A stretch of DNA of 64,000 nt from Anabaenopsis elenkinii CCIBt3563 (GCF_015245355.1 NZ_CP063311.1:2840345-2904344), one strand, 5' to 3'; shown: positions 24,639 through 33,752, counted from the first letter of the stretch. Notes: generated from the letters alone by a model not told the origin. Made by a program: numbers and translations.

Positions 24639-25208
24639 TTATCCTTGTAAAACCTCAGCAGCGGTCAACTTGACATCAGAAAACAAAGGGGACACAATTA
24701 TTTGATCTCCCACGTATACCTCCTGCTCATAAAAACCGTCCACCCATTCCAAAACCGTCACCTTTTGACTAATAGGATCAACAATCCAATACTCAGCAAT
24801 TCCCCGCGCTGCATACTCAGAACGTTTATAACGATAATCCCGACTTTCCTGATTGGGACTGACTATCTCAACCACCAACAATGGCGGCGGCATATCCATT
24901 AAAATTAGAGAACGACTAGCTCCCTCCATGATCTTCGCCAAGTCCTCGGAAAATACCACTAAGTCAGGAACACGCACCCCCACCCGTCCACTGTTCACAG
25001 CAATTTCCGTTTTCATTCTTAACCGATAATAGGGAATACCTAACTTGAGAAAACAGGCTACTAAAAACATTGCTATGCGAGAATTTAGTTCACTTTCGGC
25101 AGGCATGGGTATTAATTGTCCATTCTCCAATTCATATAAAGTATCTGTACCGTCGTCAAACTGAACAAACTCTTCAAAGCTGATCTTTTGATTACTTGCA
25201 ACTATCAT
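24639..25208 (-). CDS. Uma2 family (DUF820) putative endonuclease
   Basis: 189 residues, the compact Uma2 form without a coiled-coil tail. Core: ISFEEFVQFDDGTDTLYELENGQLIPMP, then RVPDLVVFS (PD), LLVVEIVSPNQESRDYRYKRSEYAARGIAEYWIVDP (catalytic VE and the downstream K-x5-Y-x3-G-(V/I)-x-EYWIVDP signature) and VTVLEW. It lies between the two DUF29-like duplicates on the opposite strand. Confidence 0.92.
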   Translation of the reverse strand: MIVASNQKISFEEFVQFDDGTDTLYELENGQLIPMPAESELNSRIAMFLVACFLKLGIPYYRLRMKTEIAVNSGRVGVRVPDLVVFSEDLAKIMEGASRSLILMDMPPPLLVVEIVSPNQESRDYRYKRSEYAARGIAEYWIVDPISQKVTVLEWVDGFYEQEVYVGDQIIVSPLFSDVKLTAAEVLQG

Positions 25209-25423
25209 TGCTATTTATTCCACAGATTGCTTTTATTAGCTATTTTAACAGTCATACCAACACAGCAATGAAAGTTTTGACCATTGTGGGAGTGTCAACA
25301 CAATTTCTCTAAATAGAAACTGCTGTAAATCCAGTACCAGTAGTTAAGAATAATACTTCCACACATTCCTAAAGGGTGAAAATGTTAAAATATGACCACA
25401 GATGAGCTAGATAACCCTAACCT

Positions 25424-25852
25424 ATGGAAGAACTCTTAGAATTAAAAGGTTTGTTGCTTCAAGGTGACATTTCTGGGGCGCTAGCCATTGTGGAAGACCT
25501 GGAAGAAATGAGCAGAGACGACAAAATCAATAATATTTGTAGTTATGCCAAAATTCTGCTCCTGCATCTGATTAAACAACAAGCTGAAAATCGCACAACA
25601 CGCTCTTGGGATGTTTCAATTCGTAATTCTGCTCTGGAGATTCAAAGGAAAAATAAACGACGCAAAGCAGGAGGGTATTATCTCCAACCCACAGAACTGC
25701 GCCTCTGTCTAGAAGATAGCTATGAACAAGCACTAAATGCTGCATCCTTGGAAGTAGCAGAGGGGATTTACGATATAGAAAGTTTAGAGAAAATGGTCGA
25801 TCGCCAGGAGATTATTGATCTGGGATTATCTCTGATTTTAGCTGCAAAGTAA
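25424..25852 (+). CDS. DUF29-like protein
   Basis: 142 residues, paralogue of 24055-24495: same N-terminal 38 residues, same RTTRSWDVSIRN and KNKRRKAGGYYL segments, different C-terminal third. Upstream sequences also share the CTATGGAAGAACTC start context. No motif suggests catalysis. Confidence 0.75.
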   Translation: MEELLELKGLLLQGDISGALAIVEDLEEMSRDDKINNICSYAKILLLHLIKQQAENRTTRSWDVSIRNSALEIQRKNKRRKAGGYYLQPTELRLCLEDSYEQALNAASLEVAEGIYDIESLEKMVDRQEIIDLGLSLILAAK

Positions 25853-25867
25853 TGGTGATTGTGAAAC

Positions 25868-25883
25868 GGTTACAATTGTAACC
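25868..25883. promoter_or_regulatory. perfect 16-bp palindrome
   Basis: GGTTACAATTGTAACC, 15 bp after the DUF29-like stop and about 210 bp before the nucleotide-sugar dehydrogenase remnant. Its size and symmetry fit a dimeric repressor operator; there is no direct evidence for the regulator. Confidence 0.3.
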
Positions 25884-26094
25884 TAATCGAACTAATGTAT
25901 AAATAACTATACTGAGTGTGACAATTTATTATTACAATGAAAGGCGATCGCACAAGTACGTTACTAAGAAATGTCAGAGAGCGATCGCTTGCAATTAATA
26001 CTCCCCCCACCCCATAGAGTGATCAATCTATCACTTATTTTGCACTTATTGTGGTAGAATTTTTACCTAGATTTATCAAAACTTTTTATCTTCT

Positions 26095-26213
26095 ATGAAA
26101 TCAAGTAATCATCGCATTGCCGTGCTCGGTTTAGGCTATGTTGGCTTACCCGTGGCTTTAGCCCTAGCAGAAAAATTCCCAGATGTAGTGGGCTTTGATA
26201 TCAACCGCGATCG
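26095..26213 (+). pseudogene. nucleotide-sugar dehydrogenase, N-terminal fragment
   Basis: From ATG 26095 the frame reads RIAVLGLGYVGLPVALALAE then KFPDVVGFDINRDR, the NAD-binding Rossmann start of the UDP-glucose/UDP-GlcNAc 6-dehydrogenase family (WbpA/TviB type). Homology ends after about 39 codons at a truncated MITE. The catalytic Cys domain is gone. Together with nearby polysaccharide genes it indicates a lost uronic-acid step. Confidence 0.8.
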
Positions 26214-26322
26214 CAGAACACACAAAAAATAATAAAATCAAGTCCCCTCCCCTTACAAGGGGAGGGTTAGGGTGGGGTGAAACAATCTTTGATACACTAA
26301 TCATAACTTACTAAACATCCTC
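26214..26322. mobile_element. MITE family 1, left-truncated
   Basis: Starts inside the element at ACACACAAAAAATAATAAAATC, has the CCTCCCCTTACAAGGGGAGGG hairpin and finishes with AAACATCCTC followed by TTA. The left terminal repeat is missing, so the insertion was followed by a deletion that also removed most of the dehydrogenase gene. Confidence 0.8.
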
Positions 26323-26371
26323 TTAAAATAGGAATAGCTGAAGCCAACCGCAGGATAAGGAAGCTGGTAGA

Positions 26372-26821
26372 ATGGAAACCAAATTACCACAGGTGTCTCC
26401 CACCTTATATGACACTGATTACCATCTCTGGGTACTGGAAACTGTGCAACAACTGGAGAATCGTGACTTTAACTCCGTTGACTGGAGTAACTTAATTGAT
26501 GAGGTGTGGGATTTGAGTAGACGGGAGAAAAGACGCATGGAAAGTTTACTCACCCTGTTAATAGAGCACCTGCTAAAAAGCACTTACTGGGAGTCGGAAA
26601 AACCGAGAAATTTAGCACACTGGCAAGCCGAAATCACTAACTTTCGTAAACAGATCAAAAGAGAATTAAAAGCGAGTCCCAGCCTCAATACCTATCTAAA
26701 AGAGATATTTATAGAATGTTATCAAGACGCAAGGGAAATTGCTTCCATGCGATCGCAATTACCCCTAAGTACTTTCCCAGTCGAACCTATTACTAACCTG
26801 GAGACAATTTTAAATGAGTAG
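26372..26821 (+). CDS. DUF29 family protein
   Basis: 149 residues: LYDTDYHLWVLETVQQLENR, DWSNLIDEVWDLSRREKRRMESLLTLLIEHLLK, and LNTYLKEIFIECYQDAREIASM, all standard DUF29. It is a close paralogue of 35819-36307, and even the 45 bases upstream of the ATG are similar in both. A TnpB gene lies immediately downstream in both cases. Confidence 0.88.
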   Translation: METKLPQVSPTLYDTDYHLWVLETVQQLENRDFNSVDWSNLIDEVWDLSRREKRRMESLLTLLIEHLLKSTYWESEKPRNLAHWQAEITNFRKQIKRELKASPSLNTYLKEIFIECYQDAREIASMRSQLPLSTFPVEPITNLETILNE

Positions 26822-26884
26822 TAGCCTAGTTGACAATTAAATAAACAAACCTATACACTTATCTACAAACCTATAAGTGTATTT

Positions 26885-26986
26885 ATGTTTAAACCTCATG
26901 AGTTTGCAAAGAAAATTGGGGTGTCAGTCAAGACATTACACAGTGTTGAGGTCGAGCAATGCTTTTATCCATCAAAACAAAGTTGA
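26885..26986 (+). pseudogene. IS607 TnpA (serine recombinase), N-terminal remnant
   Basis: ATG 26885 starts FKPHEFAKKIGVSVKTLH, the MerR-like DNA-binding helix-turn-helix that opens IS607-family serine resolvases. After about 19 codons homology stops, and the frame runs a few codons into tnpB before a TGA at 26984-26986. The catalytic domain has been deleted. Confidence 0.7.
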
Positions 26987-28035
26987 AACTGAGTAAAACC
27001 CAAGAAATAATAATGAATAAACACGCAGGTATTGCGCGGTTTACTTACAACTGGGGTTTAGCGACTTGGAATAATCTTTATAAAGATGGATTAAAGCCCA
27101 ACAAATATATTCTGAAGAAATTCTTTAATAATCATGTTAAACCTGAGTTTGAGTGGATTAGAGAAAAGGGTATTTGTCAGAAAATAACTCAATATACTTT
27201 CGACCATTTAGGCGATTCTTTTTCTAGATTCTTTAGCGGTAAAGGTGGATATCCTAAGTTTAAAAAGAAAGGACATAGAGACTCCTTTACCATTGATGCT
27301 GGAGGTAAGCCAATTCCAGTAGGCGGCAAATCAATAAAGCTACCGACGATTGGATGGATAAAAACTTATGAAGGTTTGCCACACACAACCTGTAAATCAA
27401 TCACAATATCAAAGACTGCTAATAGCTGGTTCATTGCTTTTGCTTACGAGCAAGAACACAAAGCAATAGATAAGCAGCACGAGATTGTAGGGGTGGATTT
27501 AGGGGTCAAGGAACTAGCTACACTTTCTACTGGGGTAGTGTTTCCTAATCCTAAGCATTACAAAGCTAATTTAGAGAAGCTAAAAAGACTATCTAAAAAG
27601 TTTGCTCGCAAAAACAAAGGTTCAAATAACCGATACAAAGCTAAAATTAAACTGGCTAAACATCACGCTAGAGTAGCTAATCTTAGAAAAAATACTCTTC
27701 ACCAAATCACTACTTTCTTATGCAAAAACCACGCAAAAATAGTAGTAGAAGATTTAAACGTTTCTGGGATGATTTCAAATCACAAATTAGCCCAAGTAAT
27801 AGCTGATTGTGGTTTTTATGAACTTAAGCGCCAGTTAGAATACAAAGCAAGAAAGTTTGGTTGCAAAATTCTAATTGCTGACAGATTTTATCCATCAAGT
27901 AAGACCTGTTCAAATTGTGGGCATATCCAAGATATGCCACTAAAAGAAAGAATTTACAACTGTGGAAGTTGTGGTCATTCGGTGGATAGAGATTTAAACG
28001 CAGCAATCAACTTATCGAGGTTGGCTAAACCTTGA
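26959..28035 (+). CDS. tnpB: TnpB RNA-guided endonuclease (canonical)
   Basis: 358 residues. All catalytic parts are present: RuvC-I Asp in VGVDLGVKELATLS, RuvC-II Glu in IVVEDLNVSGM, a four-Cys zinc finger in CSNCGHIQ..YNCGSCGHS, and RuvC-III Asp in VDRDLNAAINLSRL. The N-terminal helix-turn-helix-like LSKTQEIIMNKHAGIARFTYNWGL is standard. TnpB proteins use an RNA from the element's 3' end to cut target DNA and help the element persist. It overlaps the tnpA remnant. Confidence 0.9.
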   Translation: MLLSIKTKLKLSKTQEIIMNKHAGIARFTYNWGLATWNNLYKDGLKPNKYILKKFFNNHVKPEFEWIREKGICQKITQYTFDHLGDSFSRFFSGKGGYPKFKKKGHRDSFTIDAGGKPIPVGGKSIKLPTIGWIKTYEGLPHTTCKSITISKTANSWFIAFAYEQEHKAIDKQHEIVGVDLGVKELATLSTGVVFPNPKHYKANLEKLKRLSKKFARKNKGSNNRYKAKIKLAKHHARVANLRKNTLHQITTFLCKNHAKIVVEDLNVSGMISNHKLAQVIADCGFYELKRQLEYKARKFGCKILIADRFYPSSKTCSNCGHIQDMPLKERIYNCGSCGHSVDRDLNAAINLSRLAKP

Positions 28036-28132
28036 AAGCTTACTGAGGGATAACCGCTCCCATGCTCCCATCGAAGTAAGAAATAAATGTCTAGACTTGT
28101 CTAGGATTTATATAGCAGAATTGGTTTCCTTA

Positions 28133-28518
28133 GAGGATGTTTGGAAAGTCATGATTAGTGTATCAAAGATTGTTTCACCCCACCCTCACCCCTCACAGGG
28201 GTAGATTTTTAATATGATCTGTGAAGCCAAGACCACCGAAGACAAGGAAGGAAAGTGGACAAGGAAGATTTTATACGGACAATGGTTTTTTGCCGGACTA
28301 TTTTTGTGACTAAAGAATACAGACTTTGTACTGTTTTCCTCCCTTCTCACCTTGTCCACCTTGTCTTGCCCTCACGACAATGTAAAATACCTACCCTTGT
28401 AAGCTTGTAAGGGGAGGGGACTGGATTTGATTATTTTTTGTGTGTTGGATGTGTTCCCTGTTCCCTGTTCCCTGTTCCCTAAGATAAAAATCACCTTATA
28501 AAACTTATCAAACATCCT
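28133..28518. mobile_element. MITE family 1, long variant
   Basis: 386 bp with GAGGATGTTTGGAAAGT and AACTTATCAAACATCCTC ends and perfect TTA duplications (28130-28132 and 28519-28521). It carries an extra internal segment shared with the copy at 38830, including arms AAGGAAGGAAAGTGGACAAGG and CACCTTGTCCACCTTGTC that can pair to a long hairpin. Ends with three CCCTGTT heptamers before the right terminus. Confidence 0.88.
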
Positions 28519-28605
28519 CTTAGGCATCACGATAAAACACCCTAATGTCTAGAATAGGATAAATTTATTTCCTTAATCTGTAATATTGACCGGGAAGTTA
28601 AAAAA

Positions 28606-29613
28606 ATGAAAATCTTAGTTACAGGTGCTGCAGGCTTTATTGGCTTCCACCTGAGCGACCGACTATTAAACCGCGGTGATGAAGTTATAGGACTCGATAA
28701 CCTGAATAACTACTATGACGTTTTCCTTAAACAAGCTCGCCTGGCTCAACTGCAATCACAGCAGCTATTCACCTTTACTCAACTAGACTTAGGGGATCAA
28801 GAGGGAATCAACAACCTATTTACAACACATCAATTTGATGTAGTTGTCAACCTTGCAGCCCAAGCTGGGGTGAGGTATTCTCTCCAAAATCCCCACGCCT
28901 ATATTAACAGTAATATTCTGGGATTCACCAACATCTTAGAAGGTTGTCGTCACTCCCAAGTCAAACATTTAGTATTTGCCTCCTCCAGTTCTGTCTATGG
29001 AGCCAACACTAAAACCCCTTTTTCCATCCATGACAACGTAGACCACCCCATTAGTTTATATGCTGCCAGTAAAAAAGCCAACGAGCTAATGGCACATACT
29101 TACAGCCACCTCTACGGCTTACCCACCACCGGACTGCGCTTTTTTACCGTTTATGGTCCTTGGGGAAGACCAGACATGGCGTACTTTTTATTTACCAAAG
29201 CCATTTTATCAGGTAACCCCATTGATGTATTCAACTATGGTAAAATGAAACGTGATTTTACTTACATTGATGATATTATCGAAGGGGTGGTAAGAGTTAC
29301 CGATAATATCCCCCAAGGTAATCCTCATTGGTCAGGGGATAAACCTGACCCAGGGACTAGTAAAGCACCCTATAAAATCTATAACATTGGTAATAACAAT
29401 CCTGTGGAGTTGTTACATTTCATTGAGGTGATAGAAGACTGCTTGGGGATGAAGGCGCAAAAGAATATGTTGCCTCTGCAACCCGGAGATGTAACCATGA
29501 CCTATGCTGATGTGGATGATTTAATTGCAGATGTGGGCTTTAAACCCGCCACTCCCATTGATGTCGGTGTCGGGCGTTTTATCGATTGGTATAGAGATTA
29601 TTACCAGGTATAA
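28606..29613 (+). CDS. NAD-dependent epimerase, UDP-glucuronate 4-epimerase type
   Basis: 335-residue short-chain dehydrogenase/reductase. N-terminal [15 protein letters not shown] is the NAD-binding G-x2-G-x2-[18 protein letters not shown] is characteristic of UDP-glucuronate 4-epimerases; the catalytic triad is Ser in SSSSVYGAN and Tyr-Lys in [27 protein letters not shown] fits the same group. It would supply UDP-galacturonate for the polysaccharide. An ATG at 28606 is preceded by a weak GGAAG site. Confidence 0.9.
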   Translation: MKILVTGAAGFIGFHLSDRLLNRGDEVIGLDNLNNYYDVFLKQARLAQLQSQQLFTFTQLDLGDQEGINNLFTTHQFDVVVNLAAQAGVRYSLQNPHAYINSNILGFTNILEGCRHSQVKHLVFASSSSVYGANTKTPFSIHDNVDHPISLYAASKKANELMAHTYSHLYGLPTTGLRFFTVYGPWGRPDMAYFLFTKAILSGNPIDVFNYGKMKRDFTYIDDIIEGVVRVTDNIPQGNPHWSGDKPDPGTSKAPYKIYNIGNNNPVELLHFIEVIEDCLGMKAQKNMLPLQPGDVTMTYADVDDLIADVGFKPATPIDVGVGRFIDWYRDYYQV

Positions 29614-29663
29614 ATTAAATATAAGTTTGAAAACACCCTCTAAGTTAATAGGTCAAGGACAAA

Positions 29664-29726
29664 GATCCCCGACTTCTGAACACAATCTTGTTATCTGATT
29701 ACAAGTACTGATAGAAGTCGGGGATC
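29664..29726. terminator. long-arm hairpin, GATCCCCGACTTCT type
   Basis: GATCCCCGACTTCT pairs with AGAAGTCGGGGATC across a 35-base loop, 50 bp downstream of the epimerase stop. Related hairpins follow the genes ending at 31840 and 38733. A transcription stop or 3' end protecting structure is likely, though no U run follows. Confidence 0.5.
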
Positions 29727-29827
29727 TAAACTCGAGAACTTTAGAAATTTATCAGATGAAGAACTTTGTATATCTGGCTTTTCAGTGCTTCTAAGACCTA
29801 ACTGAATACTACTTACCAACCTTAATA

Positions 29828-30937
29828 ATGAGAATCTTATATATAATCACCCGCGCAGATACAGTTGGGGGTGTACAAGTTCATGTGCGTGACTTGAGTA
29901 TGGCTTTACAAGCTGATGGACATCAAGTACTAGTTATTACTGGAATGCCGGGACTTTACACGGAAGACCTATACACCAACAATATAGACTTTCGTGCTTG
30001 TACAACTTTTCACAAACAGATTAAGCCCTTTCAAGACTGGCAGACCCTGCGGTTTTTCCTCCAAACTATTAAACAATTCCGCCCCGATATTATTAGCACC
30101 CATTCCAGTAAAGCAGGAATTTTGGGGCGTTTAGCAGGGAAAATCACCAAAACTCCTTGCTTGTTCACAGCCCACGGTTGGGCTTTTACTGAAGGTGTTC
30201 CTCAACCTACCCGCAAAATTTATCAAATCATTGAGCGATTAGCAGAACCATTGGCCAATCAAATTATCTGTGTGTCTGACCACGACCGATATATCGGGTT
30301 AAAAACTGGTATGAACCCAAAGCGACTTAAAACCATTCACAATGGTATGCCAGATATTTCCCCATCCCTGAGGGCGAACCCCGCAGATAGTGAGCCAGTC
30401 AAAATTGTCATGGTAGCCCGGTTTGATAAACAAAAAGATCACTACACCTTGCTCCAAGCCTTTCAAAGAGTATCCGGTGCTCAACTCAACTTGGTGGGAG
30501 ATGGCCTTGGACTAGATAATATCAAAAACCTCGCTATTAAATTAGGTCTTTCCCAAACAGTAAACTTTCTGGGCTTCCGCCAAGACATCCCTCAAGTCTT
30601 AGCTCAAGCCCAAATATTTGCCCTAATCTCCCATTGGGAAGGCTTTCCCCTAACTATTATTGAAGCCATGCGAGCGGGACTACCAGTGATTGCTTCTGAT
30701 GTTGGTGGAGCAGCAGAAGCTATTGATGAAGGGGTTTCTGGTTTCACCATCCCTCGCGGTGATGTGCAAACCTTGGAAAACCGACTCAAGCAATTAATCA
30801 AAAATGCGGAATTACGTTACAAAATGGGAAACGCAGCCCGACAAAGATATGAACAAGAATTTACCTTTGATCATATGTTTACTGAAACTTACCAGACCTA
30901 TGAAAACATATTACTCAAATCTAAATCTCAGGGATAA
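29828..30937 (+). CDS. glycosyltransferase family 4
   Basis: 369 residues. RILYIITRADTVGGVQVHVRDLSMAL has the glycine loop, and FTAHGWAFTEG the conserved His-Gly segment. The donor domain shows KIVMVARFDKQKDHYTLLQAF and SHWEGFPLTIIEAMRAGLPVIASDVGGAAE with intact EX7E. Followed after 12 bp by an epimerase gene, so the two are probably co-transcribed. Confidence 0.9.
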   Translation: MRILYIITRADTVGGVQVHVRDLSMALQADGHQVLVITGMPGLYTEDLYTNNIDFRACTTFHKQIKPFQDWQTLRFFLQTIKQFRPDIISTHSSKAGILGRLAGKITKTPCLFTAHGWAFTEGVPQPTRKIYQIIERLAEPLANQIICVSDHDRYIGLKTGMNPKRLKTIHNGMPDISPSLRANPADSEPVKIVMVARFDKQKDHYTLLQAFQRVSGAQLNLVGDGLGLDNIKNLAIKLGLSQTVNFLGFRQDIPQVLAQAQIFALISHWEGFPLTIIEAMRAGLPVIASDVGGAAEAIDEGVSGFTIPRGDVQTLENRLKQLIKNAELRYKMGNAARQRYEQEFTFDHMFTETYQTYENILLKSKSQG

Positions 30938-30949
30938 ATAACTTATATT

Positions 30950-31840
30950 ATGAAAACATTATTAACAGGAGCCACAGGACTCACCGGTGGACTACTCCTA
31001 CAAAAAATTGCCACTCTTCATGCTGGATTGGAAATCAGTTGCTTAGTCCGTCCTAGCAGTAACTGCGATTTCATAAACTCCCTAAATCTCAAACTTACCT
31101 ATTACCAAGGCGACAGCGCTAACCCCAATACATGGGACACAGTTCTATCCCAAGCAACTTTTACAACTATCATTCATTTAGTCCAACTGCGTCAGATTCC
31201 TACCCTCCTCGATAGCTTGAATAAATTCCAGCAAACTCCGCGATTAATTATCATTGGTACCACAGGGGTTTACTCTCAATACAACCAATATTCAGCCGAG
31301 TATAAAGAAGCAGAAAAAGTTCTATCCCAGTATGGTGGGTCCTATTCCTTGCTACGCCCAACCATGATTTATGGTTCTCCCAAAGACAAAAACCTACACA
31401 AGCTGATCAAGTTTTGCCATCGGTATCAATTCTTTCCTGTCTTCGGTAAGGGTAATAATCTCCTACAACCAGTCCATACTGAGGACTTAGCCCAAGCTCT
31501 CCTCGATGTTTGGCAATCTCCTCATATCCAGGGAGCCTACGACCTTTCTGGGGAAACCATTATCACCTTTCGAGACCTGCTCAAACTCCTAAGCCAACTC
31601 ATGGGTAAACCTGTATATCAGCTTTCTCTACCCCTTACCATGGGTATTATTTTAGCTACTCTCCTGGAGAAAACCCTGGGTAGACGTTCCCCAGTGAGAC
31701 GGGAACAAATTCTGCGACTCCAAGAAGATAAAACCTATTCTTACGCAGCAGCTACACGAGACTTTGGTTTTACGCCCCGCTCATTAGAAACAGGTCTGAG
31801 AGAAGAAATCGCCCTGATGCGGGCACAAAGGATTATTTAA
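30950..31840 (+). CDS. NAD-dependent epimerase/dehydratase family protein
   Basis: 296 residues, extended SDR fold. KTLLTGATGLTGGLLLQKIA is the NAD-binding loop; IIIGTTGVYSQYNQYSAEYKEAEKVL contains the Tyr-x3-Lys-like active site (Y-K-E-A-E-K); LLRPTMIYGSPKDKN and QPVHTEDLAQALLD follow the family. Similar proteins act as UDP-sugar 4-epimerases or reductases next to WecA-type transferases, but the substrate cannot be assigned. Confidence 0.82.
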   Translation: MKTLLTGATGLTGGLLLQKIATLHAGLEISCLVRPSSNCDFINSLNLKLTYYQGDSANPNTWDTVLSQATFTTIIHLVQLRQIPTLLDSLNKFQQTPRLIIIGTTGVYSQYNQYSAEYKEAEKVLSQYGGSYSLLRPTMIYGSPKDKNLHKLIKFCHRYQFFPVFGKGNNLLQPVHTEDLAQALLDVWQSPHIQGAYDLSGETIITFRDLLKLLSQLMGKPVYQLSLPLTMGIILATLLEKTLGRRSPVRREQILRLQEDKTYSYAAATRDFGFTPRSLETGLREEIALMRAQRII

Positions 31841-31921
31841 AATGATTACCTGGTATTTGGAAAATTGGAATTTACAGCATCCCTCCTAGGCAAAAAAGCT
31901 GTAGCCCAACGCCTCTGTAAA

Positions 31922-31984
31922 AGATACCCGACTTCTATCAGTACTTGTGAGCAGATGAGAAGATTATCAGCAGAAGTCGGGGAT
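31922..31984. terminator. long-arm hairpin, second copy
   Basis: GATACCCGACTTCT pairs with AGAAGTCGGGGATC with one mismatch. The loop includes sequence shared with the 29664 hairpin. Lies 82 bp after the epimerase stop. Confidence 0.45.
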
Positions 31985-32117
31985 CTGAGTAGTGGCTATT
32001 ACAGATTATAGTAGCAAATATTAATCATTAATTTTATACAAAGAGTTATAAATTACACTCCATGCATCTACTTGCTTTAACTTAGACATCTAAAATCTAA
32101 TACCAATTTCATACCAA

Positions 32118-33155
32118 GTGATTTACTTCATATTCATTCCCCTGAGTTTCCTGCTTAGTTGTCTGTTGGTCTATCTGATCAAAAATCAACTTAGCGCCCA
32201 TCTCATAGATATTCCCAATGAGCGCAGTTCCCACACTCAACCCACCCCCAGAGGGGGAGGACTGGGTTTTGTAGCCTCCTTTTTCATTGTCAGTTGGTGC
32301 TTTTCCTGGCTATCCACCCCCAATACCGTCAGTACAGACCAGATCAATGTCAGCCACATCTGGTTAGTACTCCTACCTCTGACAGTGGTTGGCTTGCTGG
32401 ATGACCGTTGGCAAATTCCAGCTAGACTGAGATACTTAGTGCAGATAGTTGCAACCAGTATTGCCATATCTTTCTTTGGGATCTTTCCCCAACCCTGGTT
32501 AACTAACCTCGGTGCGGTTGGTATTACAGTCGCTATCCTCCTCACCCTCCTGGGTATGACCGCCCTGATTAACTTCTACAACTTCATGGATGGTTTAGAT
32601 GGTTTAGTAGGGGGGATAACCATGATTCAACTGAGTTTGATAGCAATGATGGGAAATCAACCTCTATGGGTGCTGCTAATCGCTGCTCTAGCGGGATTTC
32701 TGTACTGGAACTGGTCACCCGCCAAGATATTTATGGGAGATGTGGGTAGTACTGTCTTAGGGGCTACAGTAGCCATAGCCCTATTGAATTATTCCCATGA
32801 TGGCTCTGCTGTGCAAGCATGGTCGGCCTTAACCATCACCCTACCCATCGCTGGAGACGCTATTTATACCTTAATTTGCCGGTTAAAGCGCAGGGAAAAC
32901 ATTTTTAAAGCCCATCGCACTCACTTATATCAACGGTTACACCAATCCGGATGGAATCACTCCCAGGTAGCCATTAGCTATATGATATTTACCAGTGCCA
33001 TAGCCCTGAACATTTATCTGTTGGGTAGCGTTGGAGCCTGGATAAACTTACTCATAACAATAGCCGCGATCGCCTTTCTGGAAATGTATTTAAAGCAACT
33101 TACTACATATTCCCGTGAGAAAGTATTGACAAAAGACGTAAAAGATGATGTGTGA
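32118..33155 (+). CDS. undecaprenyl-phosphate glycosyl-1-phosphate transferase (WecA/TagO/WbpL family)
   Basis: 345 residues with about ten membrane helices. Diagnostic motifs: PNERSSHTQPTPRGGGLGF, VGLLDDRWQIP (Mg-binding Asp-Asp), NFYNFMDGLDGLVGG, AKIFMGDVGSTVLG and the cytoplasmic loop FKAHRTHLYQRLHQSGW. It transfers a sugar-1-phosphate to undecaprenyl phosphate at the inner face of the plasma membrane, starting the polysaccharide repeat. The GTG at 32118 is the first possible start and gives a hydrophobic N-terminus as expected. Confidence 0.9.
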   Translation: MIYFIFIPLSFLLSCLLVYLIKNQLSAHLIDIPNERSSHTQPTPRGGGLGFVASFFIVSWCFSWLSTPNTVSTDQINVSHIWLVLLPLTVVGLLDDRWQIPARLRYLVQIVATSIAISFFGIFPQPWLTNLGAVGITVAILLTLLGMTALINFYNFMDGLDGLVGGITMIQLSLIAMMGNQPLWVLLIAALAGFLYWNWSPAKIFMGDVGSTVLGATVAIALLNYSHDGSAVQAWSALTITLPIAGDAIYTLICRLKRRENIFKAHRTHLYQRLHQSGWNHSQVAISYMIFTSAIALNIYLLGSVGAWINLLITIAAIAFLEMYLKQLTTYSREKVLTKDVKDDV

Positions 33156-33438
33156 TGCAAGTAAATAACTCCGTGACCAACTCAGCTTCTGTACCTGTGC
33201 GCCTTTAACACTACCCTGGGGGCGATCGCGGCTCTGAAAAAAGATGAAAACAGATAAGCTATTTTACCGTATATTCCTAACTCAACCAGGTATCCTTGCT
33301 GAACTTATACCGGGAATCCCGCCAGACTGTGAGTTTGAATACTGCGCCCCAGTGATTAAAGAACAGGAATTTCGCCACGATGGGGTATTAACTCCCATAG
33401 GGGACGACCTCAACCTACCCATAGTATTTCTGGAAGCC

Positions 33439-33553
33439 CAAGGGGGCAGGGGGCAGGGAGCAGGGGGCAGGGGGCAGGGCGTAGCCTTGAAACGGTTGAA
33501 TTTCAATGGTTTTATCTTCTGTTTGTGTCCTAACCACCTTGGCGGTTGCTATA
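33439..33553 (-). repeat. repeat family 2, reversed copy
   Basis: Starts with GGGGGCA heptamers, continues GCGTAGCCTTGAAACGG and ends CCACCTTGGCGGTTGCTATA. The same element as 5957-6053 in inverted orientation, here inside the DUF2887 gene. Confidence 0.78.
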
Positions 33554-33752
33554 CCTTATGGAGATTTAGAGAAAAAAGTACAGAGACTTTACCTGAAAGA
33601 CTTGCTATCAGAAACAGACCTAAGTCCTAACCTGGGAATATTGCAGTTAATCGTTCTCCCTCAAAACCGGGTAGGTGAAGCAGCCCAAAAACTACTGCAA
33701 AATGTAGAGAACAAAACACAATTCACACAAAGACCAATAATACAACGGCGAG

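Larger units (their letters stand above)
26850..28060 (+). mobile_element. IS607-type element with deleted tnpA
   Basis: An imperfect inverted repeat (ATACACTTAT..ATAAGTGTAT, about 26853-26882) precedes the tnpA remnant and marks the likely left end. Only the tnpB gene is intact. The right end is not clearly definable; a likely position is just after the tnpB stop, near the CCGCTCCCATGCTCCCATC segment. Without its serine recombinase it can move only if TnpA is supplied elsewhere. Confidence 0.6.
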
